A stretch of 49,193 bases of DNA. Origin: Candidatus Planktophila lacus. Its GTDB lineage: Bacteria > Pseudomonadota > Gammaproteobacteria > Steroidobacterales > Steroidobacteraceae. The notes below the pieces were generated by a model. The model was not told the DNA's origin. It ran no database searches and was given only the letters and a program-made list of their open reading frames with translations. Shown here one piece after another: positions 33,375-42,585 of the stretch (position 1 is its first letter; each line of letters begins with the position of its first letter). The DNA is taken from assembly GCA_943331345.2 (NCBI GenBank), contig CALQLF020000014.1, positions 1 through 49,193 of the forward strand, read 5' to 3'. The translations under genes were made by a program, and so were the position numbers.

Positions 33375-33830
33375 CTACGGTGCCGCGTGCGCGGCGCGCG
33401 CGGCCGCAACTTCAGCCACGGTCACCGCGGTGGCTGCATTGCCCCAACTGCTGCGCACATGGGTCAGCACAGCGGCCAACTCGTCGTCTTTGAGGTAAGT
33501 GAACTGCGGCATCATCGGCGGATACTTGCCCGCGGGCATCGTGGCCGGGCGCACCCCGAACATCACCCACGCCGTCAGGGCGGCAGGGTCGCCATTCACC
33601 GTAGCGCTGCCAGGGAGCACTGGCTGCATACCCATGCCCTGCCCGGCAGGGCCATGGCAGCCAATGCAGTTCTGCAGGTAAACGCGGCTGCCCGGGGTTT
33701 GCGCTGCCGGGCCAGCGCCGCTACTGCCCTTGCCGCCACCGCAGGCCGCGAGCCCCAGCACGGCAAGGCCCAGCACCACAACCGAAGAAAAGCCCCGCGT
33801 GTGCGCCACAACAATATTCCGCCTAGGCAT
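33375..33830 (-). CDS. Cytochrome c lipoprotein
   Basis: 151 residues. A lipoprotein signal with lipobox GLAAC (Cys30) is followed by a Gly/Ser linker and a single class I cytochrome c domain. Haem attaches at C55-x2-C58-H59 (NCIGCHGPAGQG), and an axial methionine lies in the YPPMMPQFTYL segment. The C-terminal helix DDELAAVLTHVRSSWGN is typical. It likely carries electrons at the periplasmic face of a membrane. Partner oxidase or dehydrogenase is not in the window. Divergent from the L,D-transpeptidase gene, 101 bp between starts. Confidence 0.92.
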   Translation of the reverse strand: MPRRNIVVAHTRGFSSVVVLGLAVLGLAACGGGKGSSGAGPAAQTPGSRVYLQNCIGCHGPAGQGMGMQPVLPGSATVNGDPAALTAWVMFGVRPATMPAGKYPPMMPQFTYLKDDELAAVLTHVRSSWGNAATAVTVAEVAAARAAHAAP

Positions 33831-33931
33831 CCGTGTGCTCCCGTATTAACTGTAGGGCGCAACCCGTGCAGGATTGCGGCCAGCGTCACCAAACGCTGCG
33901 ACTATACCGACACCACCCTCAGGCTGTACCC

Positions 33932-35392
33932 ATGCCGCGTGCCTCTCGTCTCCTCTGCCTGCTGTTCTGCCTGCTGTTACCGACCCGGACGATGGCGGAC
34001 AGCCCGCAGGAGCAATTCTTGCGCAGCGCCCTGCAGGCCGCCGCCACGGTGGGCTTGGACCCGGCGGACTACAGCGGCCCCGATTTCACCGCGAACCTGC
34101 GCCGCTACGTGGCCGACCTGCACTATGGACGCATCGATCCGGCCGCGGCGGGCCACGGCTTGCGCACCGACCGCAGTCGACTGGACGTGGACGCCACCGT
34201 GGCACAGCTGCTGACCAGCGACGACGTCGCTCGCGACCTCGCGGCCGTCGAACCTTCTTTCATTCACTACCACCTGCTGAAAGCGGCGTTGGCTCGCTAC
34301 CGCGTTCTGGAAAAAGACCCGTCGCTGACCGAGTTGCCAACGCTGCCACGCGGCGTAACGACGTTGCGGCCTGGCATGCCCTGGGCAGGCACCGCTGCGC
34401 TTACCCGCTTGCTGCAGGCCTTGGGCGACTGGCCCACGAGCCGCGCCGTGCCGCGCGGCGATGTTTACACCCAGACCCATGCCAGCGCTGTGCAGCATTT
34501 CCAGTGGCGGCACTTGCTGGCCACGGATGGCGCCTTGGGCCCCACCACCTGGCGCGAACTCACCACGCCGCTCAGCGCTCGTGTGCGCACCATGGAACTG
34601 ACACTGGAGCGTTGGCGTTGGGTGCCACCGCACCTACACGAAGCGCCCATCGTGGTGAACATTCCAGAGTTCCGGCTGTTCGCTTGGGAGACACCGGAAG
34701 ACGAAGAAAGCCGCCTACTGAAACTCGAAGTGATTGTGGGTGAACGTTACCTGAGCAAGCACACGCCCGTGTTCGCGGGCAGCTTGCGCTATCTGGTCTT
34801 CCGCCCGTACTGGGATGTGCCCCACAGCATTGCCGTGAAGGAACTGCTGCCGAAGATCCGCCACGACCGCGGCTACCTGCAGCGCGAACATCTGGAACTG
34901 GTACGCGGGTTCGGCAATCGCGCCATCCCCGTCCCCGCCACTTCAGCGAACCTCGCCGCCGTAGTCACCGGCCAACTGCGTCTGCGCCAACGCCCCGGCG
35001 CCGACAACGCATTGGGGCTGGTGAAGTTCATGCTGCCGAACCCCTACAACGTCTACTTGCATTCGACGCCGGCCCAGTCCTTGTTCGCCAAGCCCTCGCG
35101 GGCCTTCAGCCATGGCTGTGTGCGCGTACAGGATGCAGCGAAGTTGGCAGCCTTCTTGCTGCGCGACAACCCGGAGTGGAATGCGGAGCGCGTTGCCACG
35201 GCCATGGCGGACGAAAGCGCGAATTCACTCATCGTGCCGTTGGCGAAACCGGTGCCGGTGTATTTCGTCTACGCCACGGCGATTGCCGCGCGCGACGGCC
35301 TGCGTTTCTTCCCGGATGTGTATGGGCACGACGCGGACTTGGACCGCTTGCTGCGCAACCGCAAGAACGCGGACGTTCAGCTGCCCCAGTGA
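33932..35392 (+). CDS. L,D-transpeptidase (YcbB/LdtD-like, YkuD domain)
   Basis: 486 residues with a signal peptide (LLCLLFCLLLPTRTMA). Forms 3-3 cross-links in peptidoglycan or links it to proteins. After an N-terminal helical part there is a PG-binding-like helix segment (QTHASAVQHFQWRHLLATDGALGPTTW). The YkuD domain follows, from VVNIPEFRLFAW, with catalytic C396 in FSHGCVRVQD and a His in YLHSTP. The arrangement matches the YcbB/LdtD branch. In E. coli ycbB lies next to ycbK in the same direction; here the DUF882/YcbK-like gene is on the opposite strand, the two 3' ends overlapping by 16 bp. Confidence 0.92.
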   Translation: MPRASRLLCLLFCLLLPTRTMADSPQEQFLRSALQAAATVGLDPADYSGPDFTANLRRYVADLHYGRIDPAAAGHGLRTDRSRLDVDATVAQLLTSDDVARDLAAVEPSFIHYHLLKAALARYRVLEKDPSLTELPTLPRGVTTLRPGMPWAGTAALTRLLQALGDWPTSRAVPRGDVYTQTHASAVQHFQWRHLLATDGALGPTTWRELTTPLSARVRTMELTLERWRWVPPHLHEAPIVVNIPEFRLFAWETPEDEESRLLKLEVIVGERYLSKHTPVFAGSLRYLVFRPYWDVPHSIAVKELLPKIRHDRGYLQREHLELVRGFGNRAIPVPATSANLAAVVTGQLRLRQRPGADNALGLVKFMLPNPYNVYLHSTPAQSLFAKPSRAFSHGCVRVQDAAKLAAFLLRDNPEWNAERVATAMADESANSLIVPLAKPVPVYFVYATAIAARDGLRFFPDVYGHDADLDRLLRNRKNADVQLPQ

Positions 35393-35952
35393 CGGACGCG
35401 GCCCGTGTCGAGATGCACGAACTGCGAGGCGGTGTAGAGCCCTACTCCGCCGCGCTGCAGACTCAAGCCGGCGGCATGCAAACGCTGCACGCTCACTCCC
35501 ACCATGCGCACATCCACGGCACGCCCCTCGAGGTGCAGGCTGTGCTGCGCAACGCCCGAGCTCGCGGAACGACCACGCAGGTACTCATTCGTTTTCGGCG
35601 AACGGTAACCGCAGATGACCTCGAACTCGGGGTCGCGGTCGAGCGTCACCGCTACTTCGTGGAGCAAATCGAACAAGCCGCTATCGAGCGGATGTTCATG
35701 GCCGGTGCGGAAATCGCGGAAGAAGTGCTGCAAGCGCGCCAGCACTTCCGGCGCGCGGCTGCCTGCCTGAAAGAAGGGGAACACCCCGCTTTCCGCCGTG
35801 TGCACATTGTGGAGCCGCAGCACGCGCGTACTGCCGCCATTGGCTTCCGCCCAAGCGCGTGCCGGCGCCAAAGGCGCCAAAGCAGTGCCAGCCAACAGCG
35901 CGCCAGAACCCTGCAGGAACCGGCGACGTAATGGGGAAGGGGGTGCAGACAT
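35377..35952 (-). CDS. DUF882/YcbK-family (peptidase M15-like) Tat-exported protein
   Basis: 191 residues. The N-terminus has a twin-arginine signal (PLRRRFLQGSGALLAG, cleavage near ARAWA). The mature part is the DUF882 zinc-peptidase-like domain: the metal ligands fit H and D in QHSLHLEGRAVDVR and H in FVHLDTGRVRHW, with the conserved GYRSPKTNEYLR before them. Relatives include peptidoglycan D,D-carboxypeptidase/endopeptidases such as MepA-like enzymes, so wall remodelling is likely. It begins 110 nt after the decarboxylase gene. Start chosen to give the Tat signal; upstream in-frame ATG at 36063 is rejected. Confidence 0.9.
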   Translation of the reverse strand: MSAPPSPLRRRFLQGSGALLAGTALAPLAPARAWAEANGGSTRVLRLHNVHTAESGVFPFFQAGSRAPEVLARLQHFFRDFRTGHEHPLDSGLFDLLHEVAVTLDRDPEFEVICGYRSPKTNEYLRGRSASSGVAQHSLHLEGRAVDVRMVGVSVQRLHAAGLSLQRGGVGLYTASQFVHLDTGRVRHWGS

Positions 35953-35959
35953 GCGCGGA

Positions 35960-35989
35960 GGTTGCCCCAAAGCAGCGCCGAGGGCAACC
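35960..35989 (-). other. Inverted repeat upstream of the DUF882 gene
   Basis: An 8-bp perfect inverted repeat, GGTTGCCC (35960-35967) and GGGCAACC (35982-35989), with a 14-nt loop. It ends 7 nt before the DUF882 start and 73 nt after the decarboxylase stop. It may be an operator, a leader hairpin masking the start, or the transcript end of the upstream operon. No T-run follows. Confidence 0.4.
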
Positions 35990-36062
35990 CGCAAAGTGGC
36001 CAAGTACGGTAACGGACCGGACACCGCGAACTTCAAGCCGTGGAACCGTGAACCGCGGCGCA

Positions 36063-37220
36063 TTAACCGCCGTTGACAGGGACGATGCGGGCCCGCGGGA
36101 AGAAGTTGAAGTCGGTGGCCGAAGCACAGGTGTAGGCCCCCATCATGCGGCCGACGAGCAAATCGCCGGCAACCAACTCGGGCAGCGGCAAGCCTTCTGC
36201 CACTACGTCGATGCTGTCGCAGGTGGGGCCCGCCAAGACTGCCGGATGTTTGGGCTGTTCAGGCGACGGCGCTGCACCATTCACGGTCAAGGCCTGCACC
36301 GGGTAAACAGCGTGGTCGAAAATCTGCCCGCTGAACGAACCGTAAACGCCGTCATCCAGGTAGTACCACCACTGCCCGTCACGGCGCGCGCGGCCCATGA
36401 CGCTCGTGATGGCCACACCGGCGGGCGCAGAGATGAACCGACCAGGCTCCGCAATGATGCGAACGTCGTTCGGCAAGGTGGCCAGCGCCGCCACGATGGG
36501 CGCACAGAACTGCTCAATGGGCATGGCACCTTCGTGGTACTCCACGGGGAAGCCACCACCGATATCCAGCGTACCCAGCGCATGGCCAGCAGCACGGGCC
36601 GCGGTGATCAGGCCGGCGCAAGCTTCGACGGCGAGTACGTGCATGGCGGGCGAAGCGGCCTGCGAACCCACATGGAACGACAAGCCGATGACCGTAGTGC
36701 CTTGCGCGCGCGCGGCATCCAGCAAAGGGAGGACGTCTTCCGGTTCGCAGCCGAACTTGCGCGACAGGTCGCACTTGGCTTCCGGGTTGCGGAACGCCAC
36801 GCGCAACAACAACTGCGCGTGCGGGTAAGGCGCGAACTTCGCTATTTCATCGGGGTTGTCCGCCACGAACGTCACCACGCCACGGTCCAGCGCCGCGCGA
36901 ATATCGCAGTCGCGCTTGATGGGGTGCGTATGAATGCAGCGATTCGGGGGCACGCCTTCGCGCACCACCAATTCCACTTCGCCGGCCGTCGCGAGGTCGA
37001 ACCACGCGTCTTCTGCCAACAAGGTGCGCACCACGCTGGCTTCCGGCAATGGCTTCAATGCGTAGTGCAAGTCCACACCCGGCAAGGCTGCCTGCAGCCG
37101 ATGGTACTGGCGCCGAATGGCAGCACAGTCGATGAGCAGCAATGGCGTCCCGTGCTCGGCCGCCAACGCCAACAGCGTGGCGCGGGAGGTCAGGTCGACA
37201 TCAGCGGTATGCGTTGCCAT
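36063..37220 (-). CDS. Type III PLP-dependent decarboxylase (ornithine decarboxylase-like)
   Basis: 385 residues, alanine-racemase fold. The PLP lysine is K56 in LHYALKPLPE. Further motifs: GLSFHVGSQAASP, DIGGGFPVEYHEG, RIIAEPGRFISAPA, and GPTCDSIDVVAEGLPLPEL with the catalytic cysteine. The C-terminal GAYTCASATDFN is characteristic. The CDS-x-D motif and overall length favour ornithine or ornithine/lysine decarboxylase (polyamine synthesis) over diaminopimelate decarboxylase. Upstream (37221-37292) a weak TATCCT -10-like box is visible on the minus strand. Exact substrate is inferred. Confidence 0.88.
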   Translation of the reverse strand: MATHTADVDLTSRATLLALAAEHGTPLLLIDCAAIRRQYHRLQAALPGVDLHYALKPLPEASVVRTLLAEDAWFDLATAGEVELVVREGVPPNRCIHTHPIKRDCDIRAALDRGVVTFVADNPDEIAKFAPYPHAQLLLRVAFRNPEAKCDLSRKFGCEPEDVLPLLDAARAQGTTVIGLSFHVGSQAASPAMHVLAVEACAGLITAARAAGHALGTLDIGGGFPVEYHEGAMPIEQFCAPIVAALATLPNDVRIIAEPGRFISAPAGVAITSVMGRARRDGQWWYYLDDGVYGSFSGQIFDHAVYPVQALTVNGAAPSPEQPKHPAVLAGPTCDSIDVVAEGLPLPELVAGDLLVGRMMGAYTCASATDFNFFPRARIVPVNGG

Positions 37221-37292
37221 GGGCTAGGAAGGTCCGTCGCGGAAAAACGCGCAGGATACACAATCGGGGTGACACATGCGCTATCGGGGGGT

Positions 37293-38294
37293 TCAGTCGG
37301 CGCTTTCCAGTTCCCCAGCCGCGGCGGCTCGCGCCAAGCGGTCGCGGACCGCAGCCCACTCCTCCCCTGCTGGGGGCGCCTCCACCAACAGACGCGGTGC
37401 GCCTAAGGCGTCGAGGTCACGCAAGGTCGAGTAAAGCTTTTGGCCGAACTCCGCTGGCGTCGCCGGCAACACCACCCGGCAACCCGGCGCCAACATACCC
37501 ACTGGCACGGCAGCCACCTCGCCGATGTCTGCCCGGGCCACCACACACGCCCCCGGCACCTCCGCCAAGCGCTGCGCCAGCAAAGCGGATGGCACCACCT
37601 CGAGTGGCGTGCGCGGCGCGTAGTGCGCCTTCACTGCACCCGGAACCCGTGGACCATCGTTAGCCGCGCCAATGAACACCTCGACACCGGCAGCGCGACT
37701 CAGCGCGCCCGGCGTAATGAGGCCAGGACGGAGCACGCGGACTTCACCCTTGAGGCAAGCGACGATGGTGGACTCAATTCCTACCGCACATTCGCCACCC
37801 TCCACCACTGGCACGCTGCCACCAAACTCCTGCACGACATCTGCAGCGCGCGTTGGGCTTAGACGACCATAGCGATTGGCAGATGGCGCCACGAGTGCAC
37901 CACCGAACGCCGCCAACACAGCTTGCGCGATTGGATGCGCCGGTACCCGCAAGGCAACGGTGTCCTGCCCACCAGTGACCGCGGGCAACACGCCCGAAGA
38001 ACGCGGCACCACCAACGTTAATGGGCCGGGCCAAAAAGCCGCAGCGAGACGTTCCGCCACCGCAGGCCAATCACTCACCCATGGCGCCACCGCAGCGCCC
38101 ACAGCGAGATGAACGATCAGCGGATGATCGGCAGGGCGACCCTTAGTGGCGAACACCCGGGCGACAGCGACGGAGTTCCTGGCATCGGCGGCCAAGCCGT
38201 ACACCGTCTCGGTCGGCAGCCCCAGCACGCCGCCGGCACGCAGGTGGCGTACCGCCGTGGCCAAGCCTTCAGGCGTCGCCGGCAACAGGCTCAT
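37293..38294 (-). CDS. tsaC: L-threonylcarbamoyladenylate synthase (Sua5 type)
   Basis: 333 residues. Makes threonylcarbamoyl-AMP for the t6A37 tRNA modification. The YrdC domain (1-205) has GLPTETVYGLAADA, KGRPADHPLIVHL, VALRVPAHPIAQA and APSANRYGRLSPT. The linker and the smaller C-terminal Sua5 domain (from about 225, AHYAPRTPLEVV) distinguish it from the single-domain TsaC of E. coli. Its ATG overlaps the stop of the upstream DUF72 gene by 4 nt (ATGA), so the two are coupled. Confidence 0.94.
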   Translation of the reverse strand: MSLLPATPEGLATAVRHLRAGGVLGLPTETVYGLAADARNSVAVARVFATKGRPADHPLIVHLAVGAAVAPWVSDWPAVAERLAAAFWPGPLTLVVPRSSGVLPAVTGGQDTVALRVPAHPIAQAVLAAFGGALVAPSANRYGRLSPTRAADVVQEFGGSVPVVEGGECAVGIESTIVACLKGEVRVLRPGLITPGALSRAAGVEVFIGAANDGPRVPGAVKAHYAPRTPLEVVPSALLAQRLAEVPGACVVARADIGEVAAVPVGMLAPGCRVVLPATPAEFGQKLYSTLRDLDALGAPRLLVEAPPAGEEWAAVRDRLARAAAAGELESAD

Positions 38295-39694
38295 GCACCC
38301 TCGGCGCCAGCCACCAACGCTGCTGCCAAGTACTGCAGGGTAAGCGGTGCCGAGCCTTCGGCCTTGTTGTTAGCAATGACGATAACTTCATCTTGACGCG
38401 CCAAAGCTGCAGCCACTTCTGCGGCCACGGCGCTACGGCTATCAACGTCCGGCGCGGCGAGACGATCGAACGGCGCAAACTCCTCGCGAGCCGTCGCGTA
38501 TTCACGGGCCGGGTGCAACATCCAGCGCACCACCGTCAGCGGTGGACGGGTACTGATGCCGGCGACCGCATGTCCATCGAGGATGAGGCGCGCTTGGGCA
38601 GCAAGCGCTGGCATGCGCGGATGGACATTCAGGCAATGCACCACACCGCGGGCACCGAGCGCGGTGGCATAGGCAGGGCCGAGAAACTCGCGATTGCGAA
38701 TCTCCACGGCATAGCGCGGGCCACGCCCTTGTGCATCTACGGGCAAGGCCGGCAAAGCTTCGAGGAACCGTGCCAGATGGTCGGCGAAGCGCAGCGCAGT
38801 GCGCGCATAAGGCGGACCCAACGGTGGAAACTGGAAAAGGATGACACCGGCTTTAGTGCCCAAACCTTCCAACACCGGCGCTACGACTTGCTCCGTTGCA
38901 TAGGCAGCGTTCAGGAAAAAATCGGCGGGTGAACGCCCGGCATAGGGCATACGCCGCCACTGGTCAAAAGGTGTGGTCAGCGCGGCATGCGCCTTCACCA
39001 AAAAGCGAAAGTCTTCGGGCACAGCCGCTGCCATGGGGGCCAGTTCCGTGGCCGGCAAGGGCGCATAGAAGGTGCGGTCAATGCCCACGCTGCGCAACAA
39101 AGGGTGACGCGCGTAAGCGGACAACCCTTTCCGCGACAGCAGCGTTTCCGACTGCGTGTCGCGATAGACGAGCCCCGCCCAACCGGGAAACGTCCAACTC
39201 GAAGTGCCGAGCCGCAGGCCCTCTGGCAGCTGGGCCGCGAGTTCGAGCAAAGCGGGTTCGGCAACTGCCGGAAGGACTTCAGCTTCCGGCTTGCGGCGGG
39301 CGGGAGCAGAAGCCGCGACAGGTGCGGTGACAGGCAACGGCAGCGGCGCCGTAACAGCCGCAACGACCGCCGCAGCGACAGGCACCACGGCACTCGCAGA
39401 GACAGGCATGGGTACCGGCACCCACTCACCCATGGAAATGACTTCGGTAGCCGGCTCGATGGGCTCTACCTGTGCCGGCCCTTCGACCACGGGCGGCGCA
39501 GCGCGGCGCGCGCGTGGCTTGCGCGGCGCCGCTGCCAGCTTGGCAGGCTTTTCCGACAGGGTCGGCTTGTCCGGCTCCACCGCATTTGCCGACGCGACCG
39601 CGCTGGCCGGCTCCACCGCATTTGCCGACACGACCGCGCTGGCCGGTGCGGCCGGATTGGCAAGTGGTTTCCCGAACAGGTCGAACTGTGACAT
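38291..39694 (-). CDS. DUF72-family protein with low-complexity N-terminal extension
   Basis: 467 residues. Residues from about 155 onward form the TIM-barrel-like DUF72 domain: LRLGTSSWTFPGW, TFYAPLPATELAPM, FRFLVKAHAALTTP, ILFQFPPLGPPY, YAVEIRNREFLG, and a C-terminal VIVIANNKAEGSAP. Function of DUF72 is unknown. The first 150 residues are an Ala/Pro/Val-rich extension absent from most family members. It holds a duplicated 12-residue unit (PASAVVSANAVE / PASAVASANAVE) encoded by a 36-bp tandem repeat. It is translationally coupled to tsaC and starts 8 nt after the Nma111-like gene. Confidence 0.88.
   Translation of the reverse strand: MSQFDLFGKPLANPAAPASAVVSANAVEPASAVASANAVEPDKPTLSEKPAKLAAAPRKPRARRAAPPVVEGPAQVEPIEPATEVISMGEWVPVPMPVSASAVVPVAAAVVAAVTAPLPLPVTAPVAASAPARRKPEAEVLPAVAEPALLELAAQLPEGLRLGTSSWTFPGWAGLVYRDTQSETLLSRKGLSAYARHPLLRSVGIDRTFYAPLPATELAPMAAAVPEDFRFLVKAHAALTTPFDQWRRMPYAGRSPADFFLNAAYATEQVVAPVLEGLGTKAGVILFQFPPLGPPYARTALRFADHLARFLEALPALPVDAQGRGPRYAVEIRNREFLGPAYATALGARGVVHCLNVHPRMPALAAQARLILDGHAVAGISTRPPLTVVRWMLHPAREYATAREEFAPFDRLAAPDVDSRSAVAAEVAAALARQDEVIVIANNKAEGSAPLTLQYLAAALVAGAEGA
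39571..39642 (-). repeat. 36-bp tandem duplication in the DUF72 gene
   Basis: Two adjacent 36-bp copies (39571-39606 and 39607-39642) differing at a single position encode the duplicated ASANAVEPASAV-type unit in the N-terminal extension. High identity points to a recent in-frame duplication. Confidence 0.9.
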
Positions 39695-39702
39695 AGCAGT
39701 CC

Positions 39703-42585
39703 TCAGTCTATCGCCAGGCGGGACCAACCTTCAGGGCCTAGCCGCAACTCATAGGCCGGCCAGTAATGCTTGTCGAGTTTCAAGGTAATGACCTCGACCG
39801 AACCGTTCCAAGTGACCGTGCGCAGACGCACCGAGGCACGGTCGGCCTTGTCGCGGACACGAGCGAGAAAGGCGTCAAGGTCGGGCGTCGGTTGGCCATC
39901 CACTTCCACGATACGCCTACCGGCCCAGAGACCATAGCGCGTGGCTGGCGAGCCATACAGGAAGTACGCAACGAACACGCCTTCGGGAGCCACGCCCCGC
40001 TGCGCCGCCAAGGCCCGATGCGGCGCATGCAAAGTGGCGCCAGCCCACTGCACGACGCGGTCGAGTTCCTGCGCTGGCAGGGCCGTAGTACCCACTTCCA
40101 CGGTGGTTTCCGCGCCACCGCGCCACAGCGTTACCTTCACGCGGGGCTGCTGCGAAAGCACTTCCACATCGCGAAAGCGCGTGACCACCTGACCGTCGAT
40201 CGCCAACAGCAAGTCACCGCCCTGCAGTTGCTGCGCGGCATCGCTGCCGCCGGTCACCCGCGTGACTGCCAACACCTGACGCTGGTCACCGCCCGCAGCC
40301 GCCAACCGTTCCAGCCACGCCACGGGTACGCCGTAACGCCGCGCCCCGGAAAGCGTCAAAGCACCAAGTTCGACATCGAGCGTGCGCAATGGCGCAGCGC
40401 CAACGGTTTGTACCTGTCGCACCATGTCGACCACGGCATCAAGGGGCACGCCGAGGTTCTGTTGCACCATCTCGCGCCCGCTTTCGTAAGCAAAGCTGCT
40501 CCACAAGGCGTGGATATTGCCGCTGGCATCGGTAAGCACACCGTCGAAATCTTCGGGGCCATTCACCAAGCGCAGCAGTTCCTGGTTGGCTTCGCGGAAC
40601 TGCAGCGTGCGCGACAGCGGGAACTGCGCTGGCTCCACGGACGACACCGTACTGCCCTGCATGGCCACGCGACCATCCTGACGCAACCCTACTGCCCACA
40701 CGGCATCGCCAGGCTTCAGCGCACGCGGCGCCAGCACGGCACTACGGACTGGCGTGGTGCCCAACGCCGCTGGGTCATAGGCTAGCAACGCCAAGTTATG
40801 CAAGGGGTGCAGGTAAACCACGCGTGCCGGCAACTCCACCGACCCACCGAACGTCAGTCGCGCATCACCCAAGGCCACGGGCACCGTGTTGCGGTCTACA
40901 AGCACCAGACCGCGCTTCGCATCAACGATGAGCCCCGTACCGTTATAACTACGCTCGGTGACCCCGGTGACGCTATACGGCAGCGTGTAGTTCACCACCA
41001 CCAACGACGGCGCCACACGTGCGGTGCGTGCATCCGGCGCAGGCGGCAAGGTGGCACTCGCTGGCGGCGTTACCGACGCCGCAGCACCAGCTTCCACGGC
41101 CGTACATTGCCAACGCCCGGCAACGTCGTCCCGCACGCATTCGCGCGCCGGGAACCAATGCCGGTCCACGACAATGGAGCGCAACTGCGGGGTGCGCGGA
41201 TCGTCCTGTGTAACGAAGCGAACGGCAGCGCGTCCACCTTCGGGTACGGCCAGTAGCAAGGCACGCAACGCCGCCAGTGTTGGGACGGGCTTGCCTTCGA
41301 ACGATACCAGCAACGCGCCGCGCGGCACACCACTGGCACCGAACAGGTACCCCGGGTTGGCCACGAACACGCCACGCACTGGCAAATTGAAATGCCGTCC
41401 CATCTGGTACGACAGCGGGTGCACGATGGCATCGCCGAACTCGAGGAAGCGGTCTGGCGTGATGGCGTGCAGGTCGCCCACGGTTATCGCGCAGTCGACT
41501 ACGCGCTCACCACGCCGCACGCGCAGGTGCACTACCCGGCCGACGCTGTCATCTAGCAAGGCATCAAGCGCCTGAAAGTCCGCGAGCCATTGGCCTTCGG
41601 CCTGCAGCACAATATCGCCCACTTCCAGTTGCCCATCGGCTGGCGAACCCGGTTGAACCTCGGCCACGACCAGCAGACCGGTGCGCCCCGGCAAGGCACC
41701 ACGTACCGCAGCTTCCGTAGCACTGTCGAGCCCCAGGCGGGCCAGTTCGTCGTAGGGGGTGTAAGCAAACACCGTCTGCATCGTGCCGCGCGGCACCGGT
41801 TGCCCGGCCTGTAGCAGACGCAAGGCACGTACCACGCGCTCCAGTGGTAGATAAAAACTGCTCGCGGCATTGCCCGCGCCGCCCGCGTTTAGCGCTATGG
41901 CGCGGCCCCAGCGGTCGACGACCGGCGAACCTGAACTGCCACCAGAAGTACTGGAAGCGGCCTGCAGATAGAAGGTATTGAAGTCGTTGTACTTGCCCTT
42001 GCCGTATTCCGGCGCCGCGCGTTCCAAGCGGGCCAACGTGCCCGCGAGGATGGACAACTGCTCGCCCGCATCATTGCCAACGACGCGGATCTCTGTTCCC
42101 ACCCGTGCACCTTCCGGCGCCAGCGGAATGGACTCCGGATGCGAGAAACGCAGTTGTCGCGGGTCGTACTGATACAGGCCGAAGTCATGGACCGGGTCGC
42201 GATAGACGGGGCGCAGCTCCACCTCCTCGCGATTCAGGAACGTGGCTTGTGCCGTCACCGGGCCCGGCGTGACCACGTGCCGGTTGGTGAGAATGAGCCC
42301 ACGCTCGGCATCCACCACAAAGCCCGTAGCCTGTGCCGAAGTATTCCATTCGGTATCGAAGGCGCGGGTCTGGTCAATCTGAATGGACACCACGCTGTTG
42401 GCAATACGCTCCAGCGTGGCGGACCAATCAGGTGCAGCCGGCGTAGCCTTGGCGACCACCGGCGTGGTAACAGCCGACACCGTAGTGCGCGCGGGTGGGG
42501 CAGCAGCCTTGGCAGCGGCCAGGGCCCCAGGCGAGAGCGTTGCCAGCATCCAGCCGACAACGCAAAGCCAAAGGCGGCGCAGCAT
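39703..42585 (-). CDS. Nma111-like trypsin/PDZ tandem protease
   Basis: 960 residues with a signal peptide (LWLCVVGWMLATLSPGALA). The architecture matches the fungal HtrA-family protein Nma111/Ynm3: two trypsin-like units, each followed by PDZ-type segments. The first unit (about 55-270) keeps the triad H103 (ILTNRHVV), D134 (PVHDFGL) and S218 (GGSSGSPVV), and conserved blocks such as RVVGNDAGEQLSILAGTLAR. The second unit (about 525-740) has lost it: VDRNTVP replaces TNRHVV, HNLALL replaces HDFGL, and TDASGN replaces the serine loop. Likely a periplasmic quality-control protease whose second unit is structural. Its ATG overlaps the kinase stop (TGATG). Confidence 0.92.
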   Translation of the reverse strand: MLRRLWLCVVGWMLATLSPGALAAAKAAAPPARTTVSAVTTPVVAKATPAAPDWSATLERIANSVVSIQIDQTRAFDTEWNTSAQATGFVVDAERGLILTNRHVVTPGPVTAQATFLNREEVELRPVYRDPVHDFGLYQYDPRQLRFSHPESIPLAPEGARVGTEIRVVGNDAGEQLSILAGTLARLERAAPEYGKGKYNDFNTFYLQAASSTSGGSSGSPVVDRWGRAIALNAGGAGNAASSFYLPLERVVRALRLLQAGQPVPRGTMQTVFAYTPYDELARLGLDSATEAAVRGALPGRTGLLVVAEVQPGSPADGQLEVGDIVLQAEGQWLADFQALDALLDDSVGRVVHLRVRRGERVVDCAITVGDLHAITPDRFLEFGDAIVHPLSYQMGRHFNLPVRGVFVANPGYLFGASGVPRGALLVSFEGKPVPTLAALRALLLAVPEGGRAAVRFVTQDDPRTPQLRSIVVDRHWFPARECVRDDVAGRWQCTAVEAGAAASVTPPASATLPPAPDARTARVAPSLVVVNYTLPYSVTGVTERSYNGTGLIVDAKRGLVLVDRNTVPVALGDARLTFGGSVELPARVVYLHPLHNLALLAYDPAALGTTPVRSAVLAPRALKPGDAVWAVGLRQDGRVAMQGSTVSSVEPAQFPLSRTLQFREANQELLRLVNGPEDFDGVLTDASGNIHALWSSFAYESGREMVQQNLGVPLDAVVDMVRQVQTVGAAPLRTLDVELGALTLSGARRYGVPVAWLERLAAAGGDQRQVLAVTRVTGGSDAAQQLQGGDLLLAIDGQVVTRFRDVEVLSQQPRVKVTLWRGGAETTVEVGTTALPAQELDRVVQWAGATLHAPHRALAAQRGVAPEGVFVAYFLYGSPATRYGLWAGRRIVEVDGQPTPDLDAFLARVRDKADRASVRLRTVTWNGSVEVITLKLDKHYWPAYELRLGPEGWSRLAID

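Noticed and set aside
39703-42585. Nma111-like gene as two fused DegP proteases, both active
   Set aside because: The second unit lacks His, Asp and Ser of the triad; only the first can be catalytic.
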